In this document: positions 8,280 through 16,073 of the stretch, piece after piece
Numbering within the stretch: position 1 is the first letter of the stretch
Layout: every line of letters begins with the position of its first letter
Assembly (NCBI GenBank): GCA_030681525.1
Contig: JAUXSD010000024.1
Coordinates: 1-47,124 of the forward strand
Direction: 5' to 3'
DNA length: 47,124 nt
Origin: Solirubrobacteraceae bacterium
Lineage (GTDB): Bacteria; Actinomycetota; Thermoleophilia; Solirubrobacterales; Solirubrobacteraceae
The notes under the pieces: generated by a model
What the model was told of the DNA's origin: nothing
What the model saw: the letters and a program-made list of their open reading frames with translations, nothing else
Databases searched by the model: none
Position numbers and translations under genes: made by a program

Positions 8280-8612
8280 TCAACACCGAAAGACCTGAAG
8301 CGCCGCGGGACCTGCGCGTGAACGAGGACGCGGTTGTGATCGCGATGCGCGGACACGAAGAGGGGCGTCCGCCCGCGGCCACGCCCAGCGTGACATCGTG
8401 GCGGTCACCGAGGCGACCGTCACGATCGCAACGGCGAGCGCCAGAGCCGCTGTCTGGGCGACGGCAAGACACGCCGCGATGCCATCGCCCATGTGCCGGT
8501 CAGCCACGGCGCTGTGCGCCGCAACCACCAGCCAGCACAGAGCGAGCACCAGCAGCAGCGCCGCCAGGCGCCGGTGATGTCGACTTCGGAACTGGTTGAG
8601 CGCGATCCGCAT
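8280..8612 (-). CDS. Small membrane protein of unknown function
   Basis: A 110-residue protein, start ATG 8612. Two membrane helices are clear (LAALLLVLALCWLVVAAHSA and IAACLAVAQTAALALAVAIVTVASV), with a very basic Arg/Pro tail. I do not recognise the family. It lies between the M56 gene and the DUF305 lipoprotein on the same strand, and a near-perfect CCTAC-N5-GTCGG dyad sits 40 bases upstream, so it may begin a separate two-gene unit with DUF305. Confidence 0.5.
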   Translation of the reverse strand: MRIALNQFRSRHHRRLAALLLVLALCWLVVAAHSAVADRHMGDGIAACLAVAQTAALALAVAIVTVASVTATMSRWAWPRADAPLRVRASRSQPRPRSRAGPAALQVFRC

Positions 8613-8651
8613 GATGTACCCGCAGGGGCGGGTTCCCGAGTTACTACGCAG

Positions 8652-8666
8652 CCTACAAGCTGTCGG
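8652..8666. promoter_or_regulatory. Candidate BlaI operator, copy 4 (one mismatch)
   Basis: CCTAC-AAGCT-GTCGG in the gap between the M56 gene and the small membrane protein gene. It differs from the perfect dyad by one base, the same change as at 2478-2492. The position is right for controlling the small membrane protein and DUF305 genes. Confidence 0.4.
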
Positions 8667-8754
8667 ACGAGGATTGAGCGGCTGAGCCAGCCCGGCGCAC
8701 GCCAATCTGGCGCGTCTGCAGCGTCAGGCGCGAGCCAAGGTCACGTCGTCAGAC

Positions 8755-9714
8755 TCAGTTCGGGCAGTGACGAATCGTGTTGCTGGACTGTTCGGTCACG
8801 GCGATCCCCGCAAGCGTGGCCGACGGCAACGCCGCGCTGAGACCGACGACAAGGACGACCATGCTGGCCGCCAGGACGTCCAAGCGGGCACGCCGTCCCG
8901 GTGAGCCCGTCCCGTCGAGCAACTGACGCACGCGGCGCGTGACCGCGCCCCCGCTGAGTGTCAGGATTGCGCCACTGGCGCCGTCGGGCGGCTGCGCGGC
9001 CTTGCAGATCGCGCTCGCCAAGGCCATCGGATCGTGCTTGCGATCCAGCGCCCAGCAGTCGGCGTCGCGTTCAAGGTGGAAGATGAGTTCGGCCACCGCA
9101 CGGCGCGTGCCGGGAAGCAGCCGGGCCAGCGAACGTGAGACCTCGGCCACGACGAGGACGAATCGATGACGGCGGACGATATGCCCGCGTTCGTGGGCGA
9201 GGCTCGCGGCGAGCTCCTCATCGTCGAAAGACGTCAAGGCACCCGCCGAGACGATCACGCGCGGGCGCCTCAACCCGGCCGCCGCCACGACGATGTCGTG
9301 CTCGCCAACGATCACGCTTTCCTGCGGGCCAGGACCGATCGCAGTGCGTCGCACCCACGCGCTGACCGCGCGAGTCGCCCGCCAGAGGCCGACGGAGACC
9401 GAGACCAGCGACACCGCGATCGCAAGCAGCGGCGCCAGCAACGCGACGTCACCGACGCTGTGGCCGCTGAAGCCGAGATGCGATGTCAGGAGGGGCACCG
9501 CAGTGTGCCAGCACCAGTGGGTCACCATCGCGAAGAGCGCCGTCGTCGGGACGTAGAAGACGAAGAACACGACGACGAACAGCGCGACGAGCGCGCGCAA
9601 GCAGACCGCTGACAGCCAGATCACCGCGGCGGTGGCGGGGTGCGCGCGCTCGAGCGGCAGAAGGTGCGGGACGGCAATTGCCGTGCCGACGAGCAACGCG
9701 ACCAGCACGCTCAC
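8755..9714 (-). CDS. M56-family membrane metallopeptidase (BlaR1/MecR1-like)
   Basis: A 319-residue protein with several hydrophobic segments and a zinc protease motif HERGH (residues 174-178; E175 catalytic), and a downstream acidic motif HLERDADCWALDRK that supplies the third ligand. It lacks the extracellular penicillin-binding sensor of true BlaR1. The GTG start at 9714 overlaps the blaI stop as GTGA, so the two are translationally coupled. By family knowledge it would cleave or inactivate the BlaI-type repressor on a signal. The signal is not visible. Confidence 0.85.
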   Translation of the reverse strand: MSVLVALLVGTAIAVPHLLPLERAHPATAAVIWLSAVCLRALVALFVVVFFVFYVPTTALFAMVTHWCWHTAVPLLTSHLGFSGHSVGDVALLAPLLAIAVSLVSVSVGLWRATRAVSAWVRRTAIGPGPQESVIVGEHDIVVAAAGLRRPRVIVSAGALTSFDDEELAASLAHERGHIVRRHRFVLVVAEVSRSLARLLPGTRRAVAELIFHLERDADCWALDRKHDPMALASAICKAAQPPDGASGAILTLSGGAVTRRVRQLLDGTGSPGRRARLDVLAASMVVLVVGLSAALPSATLAGIAVTEQSSNTIRHCPN

Positions 9715-10103
9715 CGTCGCTTGCCCCTCCGGGCGGCGTCGACCTCATCGGTTAGCCGCTTCAGGTGGGCTCGCTCGTTGTCGCCGAGTCCGCTGATGAG
9801 TTGCGCAAGCGCGGCCTGGCGCGCATCTGGCGAAGCGGCCGCGAGCGTGTGCTTGATCGTGCGCGACAGGTATTGCGCCTCGGTGAGCTTGGGCTTGTAG
9901 ACAATGGCCGGTCCGCTTCGCTCGCGCGCCAGAAAGCCGCGCTCGGCAAGCCGGTTGAGCACGGTCTGCACGGTGGTGTAGGCGCCGCGATACCGTGAGG
10001 GAAGCGCACCTCGAACCTGCTCGACCGTGCCGGTTTCGAGGCGCCACAGCGCCGCCATGATCTGGGTCTGAAGTTCGCCCTGGATCGGCGTGAGGTCAGC
10101 CAC
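9711..10103 (-). CDS. BlaI/MecI/CopY-family transcriptional repressor
   Basis: A 130-residue winged-helix repressor. The GTG at 10103 is chosen because VADLTPIQGELQTQIMAALW is the canonical N-terminus and GAGG lies upstream; longer in-frame extensions are low-complexity. The recognition helix region AYTTVQTVLNRLAERGFLAR matches the family pattern YTTV-x-T-x-L-x-RL. The C-terminal helices provide the dimer and protease-sensitive region. It lies 5 bases after a methyltransferase gene and overlaps the M56 protease. The likely targets are the CCTAC-N5-GTAGG dyads found in seven places, two of them at its own operon promoter. Confidence 0.9.
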   Translation of the reverse strand: MADLTPIQGELQTQIMAALWRLETGTVEQVRGALPSRYRGAYTTVQTVLNRLAERGFLARERSGPAIVYKPKLTEAQYLSRTIKHTLAAASPDARQAALAQLISGLGDNERAHLKRLTDEVDAARRGKRR

Positions 10104-10108
10104 GGGCC

Positions 10109-10804
10109 TCAGTATCGCACCGGCTGACGTGCCTGCGCGATGCCACCCTCGTGCGCGAGCACGGCCACGTCGACATCGACGAACCCGGCGGCGGCCAGTG
10201 CACAGGTCCACCACTCGGCCCGCGCCGGCCGCTCCCAACGCCCGCACCCGAGCCGGACGGCATTCTTGGCGAGGCGCAGCACACCGGCTGGCCCTTTGCT
10301 GAGCATCGCGCGCACCTTCTCCGCGACGACCGCGCGGTTGCGCGGGTCGTCGGGGGACAGATCGAACATCATGTCGCCGATCACGAGGCGCCCGCCCGGC
10401 CGCAGGACGCGGCGGACCTCACGCAGGGCGCGATGTTTTTCGGTGTCGTCCATGTGATGAAAGCAGTAGTTCGAGACGACCAGATCAGCGAACGCGTCGA
10501 CGAGCGGAAGGCTCACCGCGGAAGCCACCGCGACCTCGATGTTCTGCCGGCCCGCGCTGGCAGCCTTCGTGCGCAGGTAGTCCACCATCGAGGGTGAGAT
10601 GTCGATCGCCCACACGCGTTCCACGTGGGTCGCGATCTCGAGAGCCAGCAGGCCGGTGCCTGCGCCGATGTCGACGACAACGTCCGTGGGGCGCGGATCG
10701 GCGAGCTCGAGTATCCGATCGCGCAGGTGCCGAAAGCCCGGGCCGCGAGCGATCTCCTCGGCGTCTGCGACGTGCCGATCCCAGTCCTTGGTCATTGTCG
10801 TCAT
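10109..10804 (-). CDS. Class I SAM-dependent methyltransferase
   Basis: A 231-residue Rossmann methyltransferase and first gene of the blaI-M56 operon. Motif I is VVVDIGAGTGLLALEIA, followed by VWAIDISPSMVDYL, motif IV NYCFHHMDDTEK and RRVLRPGGRLVIGDMMF. ATG 10804 has AGGAAAAG 6 bases upstream. UbiE/Methyltransf_11-like proteins of this type act on lipids, quinones or small molecules; the substrate is unknown. Co-transcription with a BlaI-type repressor is unusual and suggests an envelope-stress role. Confidence 0.8.
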   Translation of the reverse strand: MTTMTKDWDRHVADAEEIARGPGFRHLRDRILELADPRPTDVVVDIGAGTGLLALEIATHVERVWAIDISPSMVDYLRTKAASAGRQNIEVAVASAVSLPLVDAFADLVVSNYCFHHMDDTEKHRALREVRRVLRPGGRLVIGDMMFDLSPDDPRNRAVVAEKVRAMLSKGPAGVLRLAKNAVRLGCGRWERPARAEWWTCALAAAGFVDVDVAVLAHEGGIAQARQPVRY

Positions 10805-10814
10805 GCGTTCTTTT

Positions 10815-10857
10815 CCTACGGCGCGTAGGAGGCTACTGCACAACTACGAACTGTAGG
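10815..10857. promoter_or_regulatory. Tandem candidate BlaI operators, copies 5 and 6
   Basis: CCTAC-GGCGC-GTAGG (10815-10829) and ACTAC-GAACT-GTAGG (10843-10857) lie 28 bases apart, centre to centre. They fill the 61-base gap between the divergent methyltransferase-blaI-M56 operon and the C39-like gene. Two near-perfect dyads at the repressor's own promoter are the expected autoregulatory arrangement and are the best evidence that this dyad is the BlaI site. Confidence 0.72.
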
Positions 10858-10865
10858 ATCGAGGG

Positions 10866-11855
10866 GTGTTCTCGCTGCGCCGAACTCCTGCCGGCCCCGC
10901 CTCGGCGGCGGCGGCACGGCGGCGTCGGCTGATCGCGGCGGCGCTGCTGTCCATCGTTGTAGGCGCGGCGGTCGCGGTCGGTACCCGTGACGACTCGAGC
11001 GCGACCCTGGCCGCGCCCGCCGCTCCGCGTGAAAGGGTGATCGCGGTCTACGGCGGGCAACGGCCGCTCATGCAGATCAAGGTCCCGGTCGATAGGCCGC
11101 CTGAACGCGTGGCGCTACGGCTCGCGCTGACCGCTCGGCTGACGCCCGGGACGATTGCGTCCCGCGGCACGGCGCGGATCCGCTACGTCTACGACATCGA
11201 GGCAACGACCAAGCGCGTACTCGAGGCGCGAAGCGATGTGCAACGGGTGCAAGCAGTTCGCACCGCGGTGTCGTCGCGGATCATGGCGCCGGTCGTGCGC
11301 CAGTTCGCCCGCAACGCCTGCGAGGCAGCGGCACTGCACGTCCTGCTGAGCACGACAGGCGTCCGGGTTTCTCAACAGCGACTGCAGGCAACCTTCCCGC
11401 GGTCGGGCCCACTCGACCCCGAGGGCAGCGGACCCCAGCGAATTTGGGGTGACCCGGACCTGGGTTATGTCGGGCGCTCGGACGGTGGCGGCGCTGCCGG
11501 CGGCTTCGGCGTCTATCCGGGTCCGGTAGCGGCGACTGCCCGCCGTTACGGCCGCCGCCTCGACGATCTCAGCGCGGGCGCGGCGGCCCGCATCTACGCC
11601 CGGCTGCGCGCTGGGCGTGCCGTTATGGCGTGGATCGGGCTGTCCGACGGCCCGTACGGCGAATGGCGTTCGCCACAGGGGAAGCGCATCAAGGCGAACT
11701 TCGGCGAACACACGATCGTGCTGACCGGCATCAGCCGTAACGGTGATCTCCGCGTCATCGACCCGCTGGAGGGAGTGCTTGCGAGCTGGAGCCGCACACG
11801 ATTCGAGGCCGCTTGGCGGTTGCTGGGTCGCCGTGCGCTCGGAGCACGGGCGTGA
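10866..11855 (+). CDS. Secreted C39-like cysteine peptidase-fold protein
   Basis: A 329-residue protein starting at GTG 10866, with a basic N-terminus and a signal/anchor helix (LIAAALLSIVVGAAVAVG). The C-terminal half (about 140-320) looks like a peptidase C39-like domain: NACEAAALHVLLSTTG with the candidate nucleophile Cys, VMAWIGLSDG, and GEHTIVLTGISRNGDLRVIDPLEG with the candidate His and Asp. The N-terminal extracellular part is unassigned. It is divergent from the BlaI operon and shares its operators. A role in trimming wall or secreted peptides is inferred. Confidence 0.7.
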   Translation: MFSLRRTPAGPASAAAARRRRLIAAALLSIVVGAAVAVGTRDDSSATLAAPAAPRERVIAVYGGQRPLMQIKVPVDRPPERVALRLALTARLTPGTIASRGTARIRYVYDIEATTKRVLEARSDVQRVQAVRTAVSSRIMAPVVRQFARNACEAAALHVLLSTTGVRVSQQRLQATFPRSGPLDPEGSGPQRIWGDPDLGYVGRSDGGGAAGGFGVYPGPVAATARRYGRRLDDLSAGAAARIYARLRAGRAVMAWIGLSDGPYGEWRSPQGKRIKANFGEHTIVLTGISRNGDLRVIDPLEGVLASWSRTRFEAAWRLLGRRALGARA

Positions 11856-12295
11856 TCAGTACCGGTCCCGCGGCCAGTGTGCTTTGAGCATGGGCACGCG
11901 ACCACCCGCACGCTCGGCACCCAAGGGAAGCGGACGCCCAGGCGACCGGCGTAGCGACGAAGCAATGTCGCCTGTTCAAGCGCGCATGAACGCCGACGCT
12001 GGGGCGCCTCTGGACGTGCGCGGAGCTTCGGCTGGCGCGAGTTGGGTACGACCATCCGTAGGAACCAGCAGCGCCGTACGAGATATCACGGTCCATGGAG
12101 ACCGCCCTTCCGAGGGGTTTCCCTTTTGCGCAGCACGGGAACGCGGTTAGATCATGTCCTGCAGGTCGTAGGAGCTAGCTTGACGAAGGTCGTGCTCGTC
12201 CGCAGCAGCACGGTGGCATGAGCAGGCGCGCCGCGGGGAAACCGCCCAAGCCGCGTAGACGGTAGGCAGAAATAGCGATTTCGGAGGTGAGCAGG
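11856..12295. other. Intergenic region with one candidate operator
   Basis: 440 bases between the C39-like gene and the second DUF305 gene. No reading frame shows a recognisable protein. The only signal I see is the dyad at 12158-12172. Confidence 0.5.
12158..12172. promoter_or_regulatory. Candidate BlaI operator, copy 7 (one mismatch)
   Basis: CCTGC-AGGTC-GTAGG, one base from the perfect dyad, 123 bases before the ribosome binding site of the second DUF305 gene. It is weaker evidence than the perfect copies. Confidence 0.35.
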
Positions 12296-13156
12296 TTGCG
12301 AGGAGAGAATCGGACGAGAAGCCGCGGTGCACCAGCCGTCAACGGGCGGATGGCCGCCGTCGCGGTGACCGCCGTGTTCGCGGGGGCGGGCGTTGCCGCG
12401 CCGGCCGCGGGCGCCGCTGCGCCGTCCAAGTCCCCTGGCGCGGCGTTCGCCCAGAGCTGCAAGAACCAGAGCAAGCAGCGTGTTGCTGGTCAGCGGTCGA
12501 CGTCCTACGGCAAGTGCGTTACCGCGATGAGGCGCCTCGCCCAGGCCCAGTCGCGCTCGCCGCTGACCGCCTGCGCGACTCTCAGCCGCAAGCGCATCAA
12601 AGGTACGCGGAGCACGGCGTACTCCCGCTGCGTCGCCGCCGGCCGCACGCTGACGCGTCGCGGCAACGGGATCGACCTGTACTACGTCGAGCAGATGATC
12701 CCGCACCACGTCTCGGCGGTTGAGATGGCCCAGTACGCGCTCGAGCACGGCGAGAGCGAGTACATCCGCCGGCTGTCGGCGAACATCATCAGCTCACAGA
12801 ACGTCGAGATCGCGACGATGCGCAGGATCGCGGCTTCGCTGCGTGCGGCGGGCATCCGGCCTGTCTCGATGGGGCTGACGACAGAGCAGATGGGCATGAA
12901 CCACGACATGTCGCACATCGTCGGGGCACGTCCGTTCGACCCGGTCTTCGTCGACATGATGATCCCGCACCACCAGGGCGCGATCACGATGTCCGAGGTG
13001 CTCTTCAGGCGCGGCACGGGCACCCGGACGCGCGGGCTCGCGCAGCAGATCGTGGCCTCGCAGGCGCGCGAGATCCAGGAGATGCGGGCCTTCCGCCTGG
13101 AGACCACCGGCGCGCCTTCGCCCGCGCCGGGTGAGGGCGGCGAGCATCCGCACTGA
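12296..13156 (+). CDS. Secreted DUF305 protein with two Cys-flanked N-terminal repeats
   Basis: A 286-residue protein. TTG 12296 sits 5 bases after a perfect GGAGGTGA; the GTG at 12287 lies inside that site and is less likely. After a signal peptide (AAVAVTAVFAGAGVAAPAAGA) come two related repeats of about 35 residues, each with two Cys: SCKNQSKQRVAGQRSTSYGK and ACATLSRKRIKGTRSTAYSR are their cores. The DUF305 domain follows, with EQMIPHHVSAVEMAQYALEH and VDMMIPHHQGAITMSEVLF, and a His-containing tail. A metal-binding role is likely from the family. It is not a close copy of the DUF305 lipoprotein at 7517-8188. Confidence 0.83.
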   Translation: MRGENRTRSRGAPAVNGRMAAVAVTAVFAGAGVAAPAAGAAAPSKSPGAAFAQSCKNQSKQRVAGQRSTSYGKCVTAMRRLAQAQSRSPLTACATLSRKRIKGTRSTAYSRCVAAGRTLTRRGNGIDLYYVEQMIPHHVSAVEMAQYALEHGESEYIRRLSANIISSQNVEIATMRRIAASLRAAGIRPVSMGLTTEQMGMNHDMSHIVGARPFDPVFVDMMIPHHQGAITMSEVLFRRGTGTRTRGLAQQIVASQAREIQEMRAFRLETTGAPSPAPGEGGEHPH

Positions 13157-13656
13157 CCCATCGCTTCAGGCAACGCAGACCCGCGTAGGAAGGCTGGAGG
13201 CTCGAGGGGCTCCAGCCAGCTGCGCTGCGTCCGTCGGCCGGGTGCGGCATCACGCTGCCGCCAGGCGCTTGGATCTCCGTGCGGCGACGACTTCGCGGCA
13301 TAGGAGTAGCCGCAGTTGTCGATGGGCCGTCACCACGCGTCTCAGCAGCAGGGCTTGTCGTACGGCGCGGCCGTAGCACCGAGGGCGGCCTGCCTTCTCC
13401 GGGTAACGCTACGCCGGTCACGCCCACCCGGGCAGAGTGGACCGTGGCCCACAGTCAGGGCCGGGGCCGTCGGTTCTCTGCGGCGGTTCCCGGCGCCTGC
13501 TCCGCTATTTGCTGCACACGGAAGTAGCAATTACCTGTTTCGACATCGTGTACGGCTGTCGGTCGGGAGGGCAATCGCGATGGCCCGGTCAGGCGACGAC
13601 GAGCACGACGGCGACGAGCACGACGGCGGTCGGCTGCTGCAAGAGCCGGTCGGCTC
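13157..13656. other. Non-coding stretch before the transposase remnant
   Basis: 500 bases with no convincing gene. The left end of the mobile element should lie here, but I could not identify inverted terminal repeats by eye. A short tandem repeat is present at 13598-13627. Confidence 0.4.
13598..13627 (+). repeat. 15-bp tandem repeat, two copies
   Basis: GACGAGCACGACGGC occurs twice head to tail, just upstream of the transposase start. It could be part of the element's end-binding region or simple slippage. Confidence 0.6.
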
Positions 13657-15068
13657 GTGTCCGATCTGGTCGCGCGGCGCCACCGCGGCGAGCTGCGTCC
13701 GGGCGAGATCCGCGCGGCCGCGGCTCGAGCCGGTGTCGGCGAGCGCACGCTGTGGCGCTGGATCGCGGCTGGCCGGCCGCTCGAGCGCGGCCGTCCGAGT
13801 CCGCGCCGGCTCGTGCTCACGCCGGAGTTGCGCGACGCCTACCTGCGGCGTGGCGGCAACGTCTCGGCGGTGTGGCGCGAGGCGCGCGAGCGCGGGTTCG
13901 AGCCGCCGCCGCTGCGCACGCTGCAAGCCGCGTTCGCTCGCGAGCTCTCGCCGGCCGAGCGCGCTTCGGCGCGTCGCGGCGAGGCTGGTCGCCGCGAGCA
14001 CGGCCTGTATCTACGCTACGAGGCGCCGCACCGCAACGCCGTCTGGCAGGGCGACCACAAGCAGCTTCCGGCGCTCGTCGTGCCACCGGGGCGCCGAAGG
14101 GGCCGGCGCCCGTGGGTCACGCTGTTTCTCGACGACTTCTCGCGCGTATCATGGGCTGGGCGATCTCGCTGCAGCCCAGTTCCGCCGAAGTGCTGGTCGC
14201 GCTGCGCGCCGCGATCCTCCTGGACTCAGACCGCGACCCCTTCGGCGGGCTCCCGGGCCGGCTGCGGTGGGATCACGGGCTGGAGTTCGCCGCCGGGGCG
14301 GTCGAGCAGGGGGGCGCTGGCGCTCGGCATCGACGTCGACCCGGCCAGGCCCTACGCCCCGCACGAGAAGGGCAAGATCGAGCGCCTACACCGCACCATC
14401 ACGAATGGCTTCGTCGCCGGGCTGCCCACATGGACGGGCGGGCCGCGTGACCACCGCGGCCAGCTCGACACGCCGGGCGCACCACTGGCGCTCACCGAGC
14501 TGGTGGCCCGCTTCACGCCTGGGTGCGCGCCTACAACGCCGAGCGGCCGCACCGCAGCCTCGGCGGCCAGACGCCCTTGCAGCGCTGGACGGCGGACCCG
14601 ACGTCGCTGCGACTGGTGGCGCCCGAGGACGCGCGGCGGCTGCTGACCGCGCGGCGCTGGGCGCGCGTACGCCGCGACGGCGTCCACCACGGCGGCCTCG
14701 CCTACACGGCCGTCGAGCTGACCGAGCTCGTCGGGGCGACGACGTCGAGCTGGCCTTCGCACCGCACGACCAACGAGCGGTCGAGGTCTACTGGCGCGGG
14801 CGCGTGGCTGTGCACCGCCCACCCGCACGACGCGCTCAGCACCAGCGAGCAGGAACAGATCCTCGCCGAGCGCCGCCGGTTCTCAGGCGAGCTGCGCCGC
14901 CGTCAACGCCACGCCCGAGGGCAGGCAAAGAGCCGGCTGGCACCCGCCACGAGCGAGCAGCCGACGCCGGCGGACGTCATCCGGCTTCCGCCGGCGCAAG
15001 GTCATCACGTGAACGAGGCACGCGCCGCGATGAGGCGCTGCGCGCCGCCGCGGGCACCGATCTGCTGA
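13657..15068 (+). pseudogene. Mu/Tn7-like (rve) DDE transposase broken by five frameshifts
   Basis: GTG 13657 begins a transposase with an N-terminal helix-turn-helix (AAARAGVGERTLWRWIAAGR), a DDE core (first Asp in NAVWQGDHKQLPAL, second in RWDHGLEFAAGAVEQ, Glu in HEKGKIERLHRTI) and the C-terminal AYNAERPHRSLGGQTPL. The protein can only be followed by changing frame at about 14147 (-1), 14309-14314 (+1 in a G-run), 14516 (-1), 14733-14736 (-1 in a G-run) and 14814 (+1). The sequence is otherwise well conserved, so decay is recent or the indels are assembly errors. It belongs to the group that works with an AAA ATPase partner, which follows. Confidence 0.8.
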
Positions 15069-15114
15069 TCCCCCCACACACGTCCGCCTGGAGCGAAGCA
15101 GTAGATCCACGATA

Positions 15115-15430
15115 GCCAGGCACTTCCTCGACCTCGCAGGGACGGCGACGCTGGAGACCGAGTCCTACCTGCTCGCTCAACGCGCTGTCACCGACGCCGT
15201 GGACGCCAACGCGATGGCCGTGCTGCGCGGCGACGCCGGCCTGGGTAAGACGTTCGCCGCCGAGGACGCGCTCACCGCGCCGCGGCTGCCGCTGCTGTGG
15301 GTCTCGTTCCCGTCGCGGCCGACGCCACGCCTCATCGCCGCTACGCTGCTGGAGGCCATGACCGGCCGTCCCGGCTGGACCGCTTCGCGATCATCCGTCG
15401 CCTGACTGAGCTGCTCACCGAGCGGCCGGC
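15115..15430 (+). pseudogene. Truncated AAA ATPase (MuB/TniB-like transposition partner)
   Basis: HFLDLAGTATLETESYLLAQ leads into a Walker A motif (LRGDAGLGKTFAAED) and LLWVSFPSRPTPRLIAATLL. The frame then shifts near 15375-15395 to continue as FAIIRRLTELLTERPA and stops matching at about 15430. Walker B and the rest are missing. No clear start codon is visible at the 5' end, so the gene is broken at both ends. Confidence 0.65.
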
Positions 15431-15438
15431 GAGCGGGA

Positions 15439-15675
15439 GAGGACTCGGTGGTCGACCCCTCCTTGCGGGTGCGCGGGGTCGAAGGGCTCAGGGTGGCCGA
15501 CGCGTCCGTGCTCCCGAGCCAGCCAGGCAACACTATGGCGCCGTCCATCGGGGTCGGCGCCATGGCCGCACGGATCAACAGCGCGGAGGCTGAGTCCCGA
15601 CCGGTAGATTCGGCGTCGGCGCCCGCCTCGTCCCTTCAGCTAGAGGGTGGCGGCCCCGCGGCACCGCCGGCGTAA
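15439..15675 (+). pseudogene. C-terminal remnant of a GMC oxidoreductase
   Basis: EDSVVDPSLRVRGVEGLRVA, then DASVLPSQPGNTMAPSIGVG, then AMAARI, is the characteristic last segment of glucose-methanol-choline flavoenzymes, including the Asn of the GNT motif near the active site. Everything before it is absent; the transposon remnant abuts directly. A short unrelated tail runs to the stop at 15675. Confidence 0.7.
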
Positions 15676-16073
15676 CCCAGTCGGTCCGGTTAGATAGATA
15701 CCCCCACATGGCTCTTAAGCCTCACTTGCTGAGCACCCGGTTCCGTCCGGACACCCGATTACCGGACTGGACGGAGCTAGCACGGACCTCGGCGACGGCA
15801 GACGGCGCCAGCGTGGGAGGTCGTCCCCCGGGACGCCTCGCGCGCTTCGCTATGAAGATGCAGAGCCCGATCGGAACCGTCCACCGACGCCCTGACGCCA
15901 TACCGCTGAGCTTGGCTTACAGGGCGGTGATCCGCCCGGTGTCGTGCCGTCAGCGTCTTCCGATGCGGCAACGTGTCGGGAGAGCCAGCCACGAGTCCGT
16001 GGCCGCTGCGCGAGAACTGTTCCAGAGCGGTCGCGAGGGTTCTGGCGCCGTTCGCCAGGACAGGTTGTCACCG
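15676..16073. other. Non-coding stretch
   Basis: About 400 bases between the GMC remnant and the end of the GH65 gene. No supported gene, RNA or repeat. A single half-site of the CsoR-like box (atacccccac, near 15698) is present without a partner. Confidence 0.4.

Larger units (their letters stand above)
13657..15430 (+). mobile_element. Remnant of a Mu/Tn7-like transposon (transposase plus ATPase)
   Basis: The broken DDE transposase and the truncated AAA ATPase form the usual A/B pair of Mu/Tn7/Tn552-type elements. The right boundary is near 15430, where ATPase sequence stops and the tail of a GMC oxidoreductase begins. Terminal repeats and a target duplication were not found, so the ends are approximate. 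Confidence 0.6.

Noticed and set aside
12045-12062. GTAGG preceded by TACGAC, a possible further BlaI site
   Set aside because: The left half-site does not match CCTAC at the right distance.
15694-15708. CsoR-like half-site (gatacccccacatgg)
   Set aside because: Only the left half matches the box; no right half, and no gene starts in a suitable position.
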